Assembly: GCA_032622095.1 (NCBI GenBank)
Contig: CP136064.1
Span: 131,259,129-131,323,128 of the forward strand
From: Siphonodentalium dalli
Lineage: Eukaryota > Mollusca > Scaphopoda > Gadilida > Siphonodentaliidae
DNA length: 64,000 bases
Direction: 5' to 3'
Position 1 is the stretch's first letter. Every line of letters starts with the position of its first letter. Shown here one piece after another: positions 12,321 through 26,600 of this stretch. Made by a program: the position numbers and the translations under genes. Below the pieces are notes generated by a model. It had not been told where the DNA came from. It worked only from the letters and a program-made list of their open reading frames with translations, and did no database searches.

Positions 12321-13500
12321 TATTTTTTTGCCAATTTTGATGCCAAGTTTGTGATAAAATAAATCCCATAATTCTGATAATTTCAGTGGTTAAAATAGTA
12401 CAAATTAATCAAGGTGCATCAGAAATGTTAGTATTCAATGTATATAAGACAGAATAGTCAATTTTATTCATCAACCACAACTTATAAGTGGTTGCACGGC
12501 ACGCTGGTGCAATATTTACCATTTTTCATATTTTGGCTGCCATTTTGGCAGCCATTTTGGGCCAAAGTGACAATTTTGATACCATTGAGTCGTAATATTC
12601 ATAAAAAATAGAATGCATCACTTACATTGCACAGTCCTTCCAATTTCTTGATGAAATATGACTAGAATCCCAAATGGTGTTTTTTTGTGAAATGTTATAC
12701 CGCGTTCTGTAAACTTTATTTTTTGAATGATTGGAAGGGGTGGGGACCCCACTTATGGCATATTTTTTTTCCACGTTGGTATGTTAATATGATAAATACA
12801 AAAATAAAGTCACAATTCTCAACCAGTTCCAAACAGCAGAAACTTATCTTAAAGATAAAACGAGAGGCCGATCACGATCGGCAGATGTTAACCCATCCCT
12901 TGGCGATAGTAAATTACTATGATCAGAATCATAAATGAGAGTTTTGGTGTTGAATTATAGAGTATACTGTTATGTACTATTATAGACAAATGTACATAAC
13001 ACAAATTATTGGAATTTATGGGTCACTCGCATTTATATAAGAGAATGCATTGGTACAGGATCATTACAGGATAATGATGCACCACCACAGCCGTGGGTTA
13101 AATGTGAAAGGTGACCTATAGATCAAGATAAACCACCTCACTGCTGACCCATTAATATCAATTATATAGCAGAGCTGTCAACAAATCACAGGAATAGTTT
13201 ATGTAGAGTGATATCTTCAGCTGTGCAAGGCAGCCAAGATGTTCAAGTATTGTTGAATCTTTATTTTAAATTAGATACCATAGCTTTCTTTATCAGATTA
13301 TCTGCACATTGGCATAAGAGACATCAGAAAATAATATAGCCTTATCAATAGCTAAGTAGTCCAAAGGCATGGGATGGAATTGATGAATTGGATTTAATGT
13401 CGCTCCAAACAAATTTACCAGTACATAACACAAGATTTAAACAAATTTGGTGTGGTGACTCGGGGTACCCTTGGCAGAGTTATAATGGTGTCAGTTTTTA
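12321..13500. other. Unassigned AT-rich tract
   Basis: No gene or clear element. GGCTGCCATTTTGGCAGCC near 12535 is a small dyad related to the foldback arm motif TTGGTTGCCATTTTGC. Confidence 0.4.
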
Positions 13501-13756
13501 ATAATTATTTTAAAAAAAATAAATATATTATATATTTTTTTTCATTTATTTAATCATCTATTTATATTTATAAATTGAGCAAGGAATTCAATCTAATTTA
13601 AAAAAAATTTTTTTTTTAAGAGTGAATATTTTTTTCTCGAAAAAGGGCCATAACTCAGTCAGACAGACAGACAGACAGACGGACGGACGGACTAACGACG
13701 AGTGGTCAATCCGGACAACGACACTATGTTTACCATACTATGGTATGGGTAAACAT
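13500..13756 (+). mobile_element. A/T low complexity and an orphan HINE 3' end
   Basis: Poly-A/T-rich sequence to about 13620, then GGGCCATAACTCAG, GACA/GACG repeats (13661-13692) and a terminal hairpin, ATGTTTACCATAC with GTATGGGTAAACAT (about 13727-13755). The order core, GACGG, hairpin matches the other HINEs, but this hairpin is distinct. Confidence 0.6.
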
Positions 13757-14571
13757 AAAAACGTAACATTTTCCACTTCCGGTCGCCATTTTGGCTGCCA
13801 ACTTGGGTGGTGAGTTCCAATTTTGGCATAAAAAGGTAGCGTTATGTCTTAGCTTCACAAATAGGTATACTTTTGTATACATATGACAAGATATTCTCAC
13901 TATAATTGCATCAAATTGCAACAAACAGACTTAACGGAAAATGGCAGCCATATTGGACGCCATCTTGAATTACAAAAAATGCTAAAAGCGGATTTTAGAT
14001 ATGTTATAGAGGATATCTTCCTCTTCAAAATGATATATAAACCAATTTAGTTCGAATTTATTCTAGGTTGACCCTAAAATTTTAGTTTATCGACCAGACT
14101 ATAAGAGATGTTGGGTGTGCTGAAGGAAATAGTTGATGGATGCAGAGATGGATAACGGATGACCAACCCATAACAATAGCTCATATATGCCAAGTTGAGC
14201 TAAAAATGGGTGAGCCAAACTAAAATTTGAACTTGACCTGTATTTTCAAATGAGTAATCCATATAAAAAATTTGAAAACAATTGGATAACTGTCGGATAA
14301 CAATAAAAAATAAAAGTAAAACTAAAGTTGTCATCTGAAAACCATCTGGGACAGATGCACGCACACACAGAAGTACGTATGGACACCTGTGATTTCTATA
14401 GCAGGACAACCATGCCAATATCGCAGATAAACAGAAGGGAGATAACTATACTTGTATATTAATATGGTAAACACATGGGTCAGCATTCACATTGCATACA
14501 AAATTTAGTGATATCACAATTCCAAGATACATGTAATGGAAAAAAACATGAATCAAAATGACTAAACTTAC
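13757..14571 (+). mobile_element. Repeat fragments including a HINE A 3' end
   Basis: 13757-14095 holds dyads of the GCCATTTTGGCTGCC and GCCATATTGGACGCC type. 14100-14206 is a HINE A 3' end (GGGTGTGCTGAAGG, CAATAGCTC, CAAGTTGAGCTAAAAA). 14207-14415 is a decayed core of the D type. The TMEM120 donor follows. Confidence 0.55.
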
Positions 14572-14640
14572 CTGCCACTCATGACATGTTCGTTCATAAG
14601 ACAGTGAAAATAATACTATGGCATTGTATAACTGGAAGAA
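14572..14640 (-). CDS. TMEM120: TMEM120 exon: FQLYNA segment, last one found
   Basis: A 69-bp, phase 0-0 exon of 23 codons. Acceptor ATTTCAG, donor GTAAGTTTAG. It encodes [13 protein letters not shown] and [10 protein letters not shown], matching the family FWQLFNA...CKEWQ stretch. The remaining C-terminal exon (final helix and basic tail) is not visible between here and position 1. Confidence 0.93.
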
Positions 14641-17600
14641 CTGAAATCGAAAGAAACCAAAGCTAAGTTAAAATGTGAATATTATCAAATTACACATTAT
14701 ATATCATATTCTATATTACACAATGTTTTATTTTTGTTCAAAGGTTTGTCCCGAGTGGTTACATACAAAGATGTTTTATGTATTTTCTTGTAAGGTGCAT
14801 AATATAGTGAAATATTATATCTCACGTGACTTTCTCGCGTTCTGATTGGCTGCACACTGCTATATTATTTTACGATAGTACCCCAGTAGAATTCCTACTC
14901 GCCTACTATACTTTTTCTATTTATAGCAACAGACTCATTTCGCACAATAGAATTACTGCATGAAGACACAGCTAATCTGAAAATATATATTGTACGTTAC
15001 TTGTAGCAATATCGGTATATCATTAGACTTATTGGTGAATTTGAATGATCTTACAAATGTCCGATCATATCTATCCAATGTATTTAATAGTTTTTCCATT
15101 TAGTTGGCAAGCGTACAGTCCTAATTTTCAAATGCCAGCGAAAATTATTTATAACTTTCTTTTTCATCAAAGATAAACAAGTTATCTTTTGAATTTTTGG
15201 CAAAATATCTTTGCACTATTTTAGCATAGTCAACGACAAGCCATACATTACCCATATAATATTTGCCAGTTAATGAGACGGAATGAATCAATTATGCTAC
15301 TATTTAAAATAGAACTGGAAAGATGACTGGTCTTGAACAAAAACTTTCTCAATGTGAAAAATCAACAAGAGCATCGCTAGGGCGTGGCAAAATACGCCCT
15401 TTAGCCATTTCGAATTGTACTATCGCAAAATAAGATAATACTTTGAGCTTACATTTGAAGAAAATCTGATATACCCCTAATTTCAATGCCAAAATGTGGT
15501 AAAATTCTAAGTCGAAAAATGGCCATAACTCATTTAAAAATAATTAGACAGAACCTATATTCAAACTTGGCCTGTAGTTTTAGCTGGGAAATACACATAC
15601 CAGCTTTGGTTCAGCTCAAATAATCAAAACTGAAGTTATCGGTCGGAAACCAAAATGTTATGAAATTGGTCAAATTCTAAGTTGAAAAAGGGCCGTAACT
15701 CATGTAAAAATAACTGGACGGAACCCATATTCGAACTTGGCCTGTATCTTTAGCTGGGAAATACACATACCAACTTTGGTTCAGATCAAATAATCCAAAC
15801 TGGAGTTATCGGTCGGAAACCAAAAATGTTAACAGACGGTCAAATACTAAGTCGAAAAAGGGCCGTAACTCATGTAAAAATAATTGGACTGAACCCATAT
15901 TCGAACTTGGCCTGTATCTTTAGCTGGGAAATACACATACCAACTTTGGTTCAGATCAAATGATCCAAACTGGAGTTATCGGTCGGAAACCAAAAATGTT
16001 AACAGACGATCAAATTCTAAGTCGAAAAAGGGCCGTAACTCATGTAAAAATAATTGGACGGAACCCATATTCGAACTTGGCCTGTATCTTTAGCTGAGAA
16101 ATACACGTATACCAACTTTAGTTCAGATCAAATAATCCAAACTGGAGTTATCGATCGGAAACCAAAAATGTTAACGGACGGACTGACGGCCGGACGGACG
16201 GCGGGCTCGACAGACGGACAGACGGACGGACGGACTGATAACATAATACGACCTTTTTTCAAAAAGGGCGTATAACAATCTGGTGAAAGTAGTTGCATAG
16301 ACTGGAAGAATAGTTTGACGAGTTATGTGAGGTTGTTAATGAAGTTCTCATGACTGAATATCTTGATCTTCATCATGATAGATATCTGTATGGGCTAGGA
16401 GCTGGGTGGACTGCAGCCACCCCCCCCCCCCCCCAAACGATTTGCGACCACAATATTCTGGAAATTTTGGATGCAAATTCAGGCTAGTTCTGAGAATTTT
16501 GGGCAAATCGTATGATATCAGGTGTTAACTTATACTAAATGGGTCACTCTCACCAAAAAAAGTGCAGAAGGGTACACATGTTTTGAAAATGTGCTGAACG
16601 GTAAGTTGACACTTCACCTCAAAAGTACCGATAGAACAGTACGTGCTGTACACACCACGCAGCTACAACGCAAGACATTTTAGAACATTTCGGAATGAGA
16701 ATATGTTTCCTCAACTCCATTCTCGAATTGCGTCGTAATGCTTCCGTTCGATGTAAGTTGTTATAAAATGCGATCAGAGAGCACGTAACCACGTGAGAGT
16801 TTCCTGTTGTGTGAACTCTATCGATATTTTTAAAATAATGTTTGATTGCCCCGAACTCAAGTTTCAATTTCTGTCCATCGGGGGGCGTCCATCGGGGCAA
16901 TCGTACATGGCCGTGGGACTCGGAATCTGTTCGGATATGCGCCGTTCCGAAATGAGCCAGCTACTGTTAGAATCAAGTGACCTTGAGTCACGTGTTTCCG
17001 TCACTGACTTGACAACAAAGCAAACAAGGCTGATCGTTATGCAGCGTGTCAGTAATGGACAAGAGTCCAGTTTGGGAATATTTCGAGAAAGATGTTAATT
17101 AAAAGAAGCATTTGATAAACTTGTCTTGAGTTTGATTGTTATGAATTCGAGGGGAAATTAACAACATTGCATTGCTGATACTTTTGCTCTGTCTCCTTTC
17201 CTAGTTTAATAAATTGTCTCAATCGAGTCAATTCCCTGTATATGTATAAGATGTGGAGAAATAACCGAGTAATAAACGTAACCTGAGTTAACCACCTGAA
17301 AAAAAAAACGAAACCGTAGTGAACAAGGGGTACGCATCTAAGATGCTTTTGTCAAGTTTTTTGGCAATCGAACCAAACTTCTGCCAATAAGGTGCACAAC
17401 CCCCGGGAAAAAAAGTTGGACGGTGGTATATTATTGCAATAGACCTACATACCAAATATCAATTGAATCCGTTAATATTTCATTGAGTTATCGCACTAAC
17501 GGTGATAAAATTGTGATTAAAATAGAAAAACTAAGACCCATAACTCCGAAAAAAATTTTTGGACAAACCAGGTTTTCGAACTCGTCAAAGATATTGTTGC

Positions 17601-20600
17601 AATAGACTCATATACAAAATATTGTTTAAATCGGTTAATATTTCATCGAGTTATCGCGCTAACAGTGATAAAATTGCTAAAAAATATACAAACTAAGACC
17701 CATAACTCAGCGAAAACAACTCGGACAAACCTGGTTTTCGAACTCGTCCGAGATATTGTTGCAGGAGACTCATATACAAATATTGTTGAAATCAGTTAAT
17801 ATTTCATCGAGTTATCACGCTAACGGTGATAAAATTGCTAAAAATAGACAAACTAAGACCCATAACTCTGCGAAAAAAATTCGGACAAACCTGGTTTTCG
17901 AACTCATCCGAGATATTGTTGCAGGAGGCTCATATACCAAATATTGTTGAAATCGGTTAATATTTCATCGAGTTATCGCGCTAATGGTGATAAAATTGCT
18001 AAAAGTAGACAAACTAAGACCCATAACTCCGCGAAATTTTTTTGGACAAACCTGGATTTCGAACTCGTCCGAGATATTGTTGCAGGAGACTCATATACCA
18101 AATATTGTTGAAATTGGTTAATATTTCATCGAGTTATCGCGCTAACGATGATAAAATTGCTAAAAATAGACAAACTAAGACCCATAACTCCGGGAAAAAA
18201 TTTCCGACAAACCTGGTTTTCGAACTCGTCCGACATATTGTTGCAAGAGTCTCATATACCAAATATTGTTGAAATTTTTAATATTTGTGTGAGTTATCGT
18301 GCTATCGGTGAAAAACTTAACTAAAAACCATCTAAGATGGATAACTCTTGTAAAAAGTTCGGACATGACCCATTTTCTACAGGCAGTAAATAGTCATTGG
18401 GAGCAACGGCCATACCAAAAATTTATTGAATCCGTTCACAAATGTCAAAGTTATAAGGCATTCTTTAGGTCCGCCCGCCCGCCGCCGCCCGCCGCCAGCC
18501 GCCCGCCTGCCAACCGTCCCTCGCCAAACCATAAGTCGAGTTTTTGAAAAACTCGACTAAAAAATCACAACCGCCAACCTCTAATTTGAACGAATTGGTA
18601 ACCGACAGATGAACAAAAACAGACCCGTAAAAGTTACAACAAATTCGATAACAATTAGATCAAACAGGATTCAAAATGCTGTAACAGGAAAAACAAAGCC
18701 ACTACAAGTAAACACAAAATTTATTTTAATAAAGAAAAGACTAGGGTAGAATTATTGGAACAAAACAAACTTCGAGTGGCGCTAAAGGCGAAAAAAAAAC
18801 AGATTTCCAACACAAATCTTCCATATCGAAGGAAACAGAATAGTGCAAGGATAACCAGAAAACTGTAAAGCTGTATGAACACTAGATTGAGACTAAAATG
18901 TAAATGGTTATTTTTAAAGTGGGGACTAAGAACCAAACAGATTCTTTCCTAAATAAAGTTGATTGATTGATTGATTGATTGATCATTATGCACATCATCA
19001 TATGAAGCAACATTTCAATAAGATCAGCAGCCCAATCAAAAACACCCTCACATATACCAAAAGGAGGAATACTAATCGCTTCTCACACATACCAAAAGGA
19101 GGAATCCTAATCGCTTCTCACACATACCAAAAGGAGGAATCCAATCGCTTCTCACGAATAATTTCCACACATACATGCGTAGCCAATGAAGTTTTCATGA
19201 GCTAAGAAATTACATTTTTGCGAATATTTTACACATATAGCCAGTAAATATTAGAAGAAAAGACATAATTGTTTTGAACGTAATTACTTTTGCAACTGAC
19301 AAATATTAATGTTAAAAGTAATTTGAGAAATTATATACTCACATAACCGATAAACAGGAATGGTAGAAGAAACGCCAGGCCCTTCCACATCCAGGACATC
19401 CATCCCTCTAGAATACAGTTGACTTTCATTTAATACTTGTTTTCCTCATTAGTACATATATGTAATAATAATACTTTCATGATTTTATTTTATTTGTAGC
19501 TTCTTCGATATATCTTTCTGTAGTTTAACCCTTTATATACTAAATGGATTCTCCCACTCAGTTATAAAAGTATACATTGGAATGGTCTACCATTCATCTG
19601 GAGGGTTCTGGCTTTTTAGGACAAATAAGAAGACGACAGATAATACAAGTAGAGAATGAGTCCCCAAATATTGAAGGGAAATGTTCATAAAAGTTCAATA
19701 ACCAATTGTTGAATTTATTATCTGAACATTTCCCAAGGGAACTACCTGTCAATGAGTATTTAGTATAGAATGGGTTAATTAAGTTTGATACCAAAAGATT
19801 TCTACCTGTAAAAGGCCTATTCAAACAGCGTCGCGAACGATGCGATTTCTGCGTCAATGCTCAATTAGGACAAACATAATATCACTGAGGTATTCACACA
19901 GCATCGCAATTGAGTGACACAATCAGAAAGTTTACTCTGGTGTTTCCAACTTTTTCAATGACAGGGAAAACCGTAGTCACGGCATGTGGAATCCATCGAA
20001 GTTCATTCGAGGTAAACAGAATGGCTATTCAAATCCCAATATATATATATAGCAGAAATTAAATAGCATGAAGTATTATATAACAAGAATCTACATCATG
20101 CAAAACACAAAACGAGAATGTATGGAATACGGAGACATTCCGTCCAGGCTACAAGTGAATGGTATAATTAAATTGGCATTTTATTTTTTAATAGAAGGCA
20201 CTGACTAAAAGAACTATTTCAGTGTTATTAGCTCGATGTGTGTTGGACCAATGAGCCCACATACCATTGGGGAAAACTACCACATATACTATATGCAATG
20301 ACTTGCTGCCAAGTTGCCATTTGAAAACAAACAAATGAGAAGAACCACCAATGAAGGATGAAAGAATTTTACACAGGAATATTTTGGCATGATTGACGCA
20401 GAAAATCGCGACTCCCGCATCATCGTCTGTAAGGGCATTAATGCAGGCTTCACATTTGTAAAGATAAAGATGCCACACCAACTAAAAGGGCCAATGATAA
20501 CGTGGTCAGTGTATTTATGTCTATCTTAGTGACTGAGTTAATCATAAACTTATTTATATTCTATATAGAAATAGATATAAAGTTAGTTCCAATGATATAT

Positions 20601-23600
20601 ATTAACGTGATACTTCCAGTAGGGACTGTGTTTGGGAATTGATTAATCGAAGTTAAAATTCTCTTGAGCAGTCAAATCACTTGACATTGAAACATTTTAT
20701 TCGGTGTCCAACAAATAATTTTTAACTTGGAAATAACCAGATTTGACGTTCAATAACCATTGTAAAGTTGTATCTCTGATGTTGGGCACTGGTTGCTGCC
20801 ACTTGACAAGTTGAACATCAGTCAACAAAATGTTATTTCCACACTGGTTTGCATGTAAATTATGAATAGTCAAATTTTGAGAAGATTCTTTGCTTAAGAA
20901 AAGTTATCCTTAACACTTTGGCGAGTAGAACTACACATATGTCACCATACGGTTCACTAGTGGACCGACATATATGTCATTTCAGGAAGTGTCATTTTTA
21001 TGTAGACATAATATCAATTGATCATCTGATTTATAAATGAGTTGTATAGGAGATATTTTGATTAATATAATGTCCCAATGTATAAGTGCAATAGATTATG
21101 ATAGCACATGTAAACAGAAAATACACATAAATTAAAACAAATTATTGGACCTTTTGACTCAAATTTCTTAATAATTATTGGTATGTGCCAAATGATTTAG
21201 TCAAGCAAATAGTGAAATCCAAGATGGCTGCCAGTGGCCATGTTTTTCATAAAAATTTTATTAATTCTATAGCTCCCATCTAGATGTTATTCTAAACATG
21301 CCTGTAAATTTAAAAAACCCAATAGATGTGAGCGGCAGGGTGTGTCAATGAATTAAAATGTGAAATCCAAGATGGCTGCTGGCGGCAATGAATTTTACAA
21401 ACTTCGGAAAAAATTGATGGCTGCCATCCAGGTCACCATGAAGATCAATATAAAGTTTGGTGATGAACGTTTCAGGGATGTGGACTGAAGGGTGTGCCAA
21501 AGGATTTAGTCATGCTAAGACTAAAATCCAAGATGGCCACTGAGGCTATGTTTTTCAAGGAAATTCGGAAAAATGTTTGGCTCATATCCAGTTGTCACCT
21601 CGAAGATCCACATGAAGTTTGATAATGATCGGATGAAGGATGTGGTCTGTAGGGTGGCCCAATAAATTTAGTCATGCAAAGAGTAAAATTCAAGGCTACC
21701 GGCGGCCATGTTTTTCATGGAAAATCAGTAAAATTCAATAGTTCCCTAAACATGCCTGTAAATTTTAATGAAAGTGTCAATGACACTGTAGCTCAACTTG
21801 GGAAGGAGTTAATTTTTTGCTGAGAAATGAATAGAATGATAAAGAAGAAAGAAAGTAAACTAGAGGTCACACCGAAGATCCATATGAAGTTTGGTGATGA
21901 CCGGATGAAGGATGTGGTCTGTAGCCAAAGCATTTAGTTATACAAAGAGTGAATTCCAAGATGGCCACTGGCAGACAAGATTTTCAAAGAATTTTGGTCA
22001 AAATAGGAGACTCCCATCTAGAGGTCAATCCGAAGATCAATATGAAGTTTGGTGATCATCAGATCAGGGATGTTGTCTGTAGGGTATACCAAATGATTTA
22101 GTCCTGCAAAGAGTAAAATCCAAGATGGCTGCCAGTGACCATGTTTTTCAAGTGATTTTCAACATGCCTGTAAACATTCAAATCAATTCTCCAATAAATG
22201 CGGGCTGAGGGGTGCCTATGGATTCAAATTTGAAATCCAAGATGGCTGCTGGCGACCATGATTTTTAACAAATTTCAGTCAAAATAGGAGGCGCCAATCA
22301 AGAGGTCACCCGAAGATAGAGGTGCCACAATTATTGATTTTGATAATCGGTCATCAATAATTGACTATAATCGACTAATCATACCTAATATTAATAACAT
22401 CAGTGGAAGTATTCCGTAATATGACCTATTGGCTGGGTGCTGGTTAACCGCTGTCGTTGGCTGTTTGAAGCAACGGCTGATGTCATTTTTACGTTAATAA
22501 AGTTCAGCATAAACCATCGGTATCGACTACTAAGCACAGTGTATCAGTGTATTCAATACCAGCACAGTTCTCAGCGATGACATGGTTACAATATTTGTGA
22601 GTTCATTAGAACGAACGCAGAAATTATTTTCAGTATTATGAATAGCCAAACATACAAGCAACATAAAAGTAGGAATGCACAACGGACCACAGGCAGTTCC
22701 TAAAAAAAGTAATCTAATGTTACGGAAACTATAAGTTTCAGCAACTTTAAGTTTCTATAAGCCAATTTGTAGAATAGGATGAGGGATGTGGCCTGAAGGG
22801 TATGCCGAAGGATTTAGTCATGCAAAGAGTAAATTCCAAGATAGCTGCCTGCAGCCATGCTTTTCTATCTACAGATGATTAAAATTGTGCATGGAAAAAT
22901 AAAAAAATGATCTGGCCATAAATACGGGCTGTAGTATATGCCGATGGATTCAAATTTGAAATCAAGATGGCTGCTGGCAGTCATGTTTATAATTGATAGT
23001 GCCCATCTATATGTCACCCTGAAGCTACATATGAAGTTTGGTGAAGATTGGATGAGGGATGCAGCCTGTAGGGCATGCTGAATGAAATTGTGAATGCACG
23101 GACGGATGGATGCCGGACACCAACCCATGGCAATAGCTCAAACTTTACTTTGTAAAGTTGAGTTAAAAACAATTCTCGAATAAATGCGGGCTGCAGGGTG
23201 TGTCGATGAATTCAAATGTGAAATCCAGATGACTGCTGGTGGTTATGCATTTTAACGAATTTCGAAAAAAAATTATGGCAACCATATAGAGGTCACCCTG
23301 AAGATCCGTATGAAGTTTGGTGAAAATCGGATGAGGGGTGTGGCCTGTAGGGTGTGCCAAGGAAATGGTTGACGCACAACTTCATTAAGTTGAGCTAAAA
23401 ATGCTTTCAGATGGACAAAAGTCAATACTAGTTGAATTCCAAAGGCGTATAATTTTCAAAATATAAGAACATGGTGAAATGAAAATAGTCAATACCCCAA
23501 CGCGTCATCATGGCCATTGCAAAAATGTGAAAAGGTGTTAGGGTAAAGAAATTTTGGTAAAAACAATTTTTGTTTCATTTTCGCTCACATGTTATATGCA

Positions 23601-26600
23601 CAATTTCATCATGCCAGTGAGTATATTATTCCTAACTGCATTGTGTATTCACATCAATCTTATTGAATAGAATTGTTAATTTTTTGCAAAAGCGTTTCAC
23701 TGGCAAACACCACCATTACACAACATATGTGACATTTTATCCCAAACAAACAATCAGTATCCAAATGCAAAATCATCGGTTTTCAAAAAAACTGTTTGAC
23801 CACAGACCTATTTAAAACAAATTATAAATATATCAAATAACATCTAAAATATCGAATGGAATACCACAATTTGGTGTGTATGTGTCTGTGTGTGATTTGC
23901 AATCATTATTTTTTTCTATCTTCTGGAAAAACTTACTTGGTCACAATTCAACCATATCATACAACCGGGCCAATTTTAATTTCTGGCATACCAGGGAATG
24001 TATATTGTTCATTTACCCTAGAATTACCCTAAAACAGAGCAGATATATAAGAATTTCTCAGAAAAAATCTTACCAACAGTGATGTCCATATCATGACGTT
24101 CACCCAGAGACTTCAGTCTATAAAGACAGCCACTTTGATAGTAATACTGCATTACATATACAATACCTACAAAAAAAAGAAGAGACAAATGATTTTACAG
24201 CCCAGTCATTAGGCCAAAAAAAAGACATCTCTGTTTCCGATAACATGGGGAATATTTTTTTACACTCATTGTTTTTTTTTTTACCGGCCATTTGAAAGGG
24301 ATAAAATAGTGTAGTACACCCTTTTAACATGTATTATAAAATTGGCATGCTTTTATACATGTTAACTGGTAATATATTATGCAGCTTGCTGGACTATTAG
24401 GTCATGTATTGGGTATTAAAGATATTCTCTGAAAATAAAGTTTTGGAGAAACTTCCAATTGAATGTATATTATGGCTACTAGTATGTGCTCCAGTGTGAA
24501 GGAATCACTGAACTAAATGGTTTCCCATAGGCGACAGTGTTAACGTTTCGGCCAAATTCACTGAATTGAAGCCTGCAGGCCATACCAGTGATGTTTACCC
24601 AGCTAGATTGACACCAGTTGATCACGAAAATGCAAGAAAAATCATAGGTCATGTGTTTACTTTTTTAAATAAATCCCCAAGTCTACGACAGGGCTATCTC
24701 ACAGCCAAATTTGATCTGGAAAAACCCAGAACTACAGCAGCCAGTTAAATAAATTTCCCGCTCACAAAAATCCATTCCCCCATTCATTCACCAGTTTAAA
24801 TTATTTAGATATTATGTACAAATCAAATAAACGTGATGTCATCCTTTAATAACGTGTCGCATGTATCGGGTGAAGGTCATTCTTCAGTTACCTTCACCTT
24901 TAGCATTCCACGGTGTACTCGCTCCCCGACTCTGGAACACATTTAGCTCCCTGATTCCTGAAGATTCAAGGTATTAATTAGGCTATGGCCATGGGTTTAG
25001 AGTTATTCCTCTTACATAGTCCATGCAGCTACAAGCCAACAATGCAACAGTATCATCCGTACCTTTATTTACAAATTACATATGGCCAGAACAATGTAAC
25101 TGACTGTTCTTGGATATGCAGGAGTAAACATGTTTTGTTCCAATCTTCCCCTGAATATTATCTGGTGTAGATTGGGCCTGAGGTTACACATTATGCCATT
25201 CTATTCATCACTGCCGACGCAATTTTCCAGCTGATGGTGTTGAAAGAGAGATCGTTTTATGGAATAAATACTTGTCATTTCAATAAAAACCTATTGTATT
25301 TTCATCCCCTCTTATTTCTCTTCATAGATGAGCATTATTTTTCAGTGACAACTTGTCCATATTACCAAATCACTAAATTGTATTGTGGTTTAAAGTCACA
25401 TATTTCCGACTTATTTCGTTTAAATCCCGGGACATTTTAAATAGCAGAATTGATGACCTGCCAACTTTCAGTGTAATTAACAGCAAGTTATCACATAACC
25501 CTTACATTACATGTATGCACATCAGATGATCAGAAATGTGTGTTTAATATTTTCATACAGTGCGAGTTGTTTCTATCACAGTAGTATCTGCTACTTGGTC
25601 CATAACATCAAAGAGTCTGTCGTAAATGGTTACAAGGAGTTGATTCACGTGACCCACTGAGGCGTTTGGTTGGTGACACAGTGACCCAGTTGGTGTGTCG
25701 TTCATAACAGACAGTTGTTTATTTAAAGTTGGTTAAACTCGGGTTTCTGTGAATATTCAAGGATGCCAACAGATGCCAATGCATTTTAATCTTGGATGAC
25801 GATTTCGTCTGGTCAATGGTGATGACGATTTCGGCTTTTGACAACACTAATTTCCAGGACTGATTACGGAATACGGACTGTCTTTTTCCCGCCAAAACGC
25901 ACCTGCTTTTCACTGTTTAATTTTGTCGCGAACAGATGGTCTCTAGCAAGTTTTCCGCGAAGGAATTTAAGGGAGCTACCGGTATAATACATTGTACTTT
26001 TTAAAATACCCAGTCCACAAAAGATGGGGGATTTCAGTAGTGACTCGTCAGGGTAGAGTTTGATTTACGCTACGCTATTCACTGCGTAGCATGGCCGACG
26101 GGGTTGTCTTATTTGTATCTAGAATGCGCGATTGCATACACCGGCCTACACATGCGTCAGTTGTGTATGCGATGGGTGGTTAGTTCTGCTGTTGGTATTG
26201 GGAAAACAATAGCTATTAACTCACAGACAGACAGGTTACTTTGGACTTCTGGAAAATTAAAATAAAAAATTGAGGCCGGCAAGAAAATCTCAGCCAGGCC
26301 GGGTATCGGAAACAGAGACGTTTTTTTTTTGGCCCTATGTATCTCATACAGCTCTGTCGATTGACAGCTGAATGATAAGATATTTAGAAGTTGAGCCTTA
26401 GATGATGTATTACTCACTTGTATAGAGTGTGAATATGAGCTGCTGTGTCCTGTAGTTTCTATAACATTCAGTATTAGGCCTGCAATATGGATTGATATGA
26501 ACTAAAGATGCATTCATATTTTAATTATCAAATCTAGTAATATGACATCACTATTGGTAATGTCCAACTTAAAATGTTAGAACACACAAGTACATGTCAT

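Noticed and set aside
16619-17098. Overlapping ORFs of 101 and 93 residues on opposite strands
   Set aside because: Higher local GC lowers stop frequency; no domain, and both frames are equally unconvincing.
18721-18936. Minus-strand 71-residue hydrophobic ORF
   Set aside because: Lies in an A-rich LINE-like tail; composition explains it.
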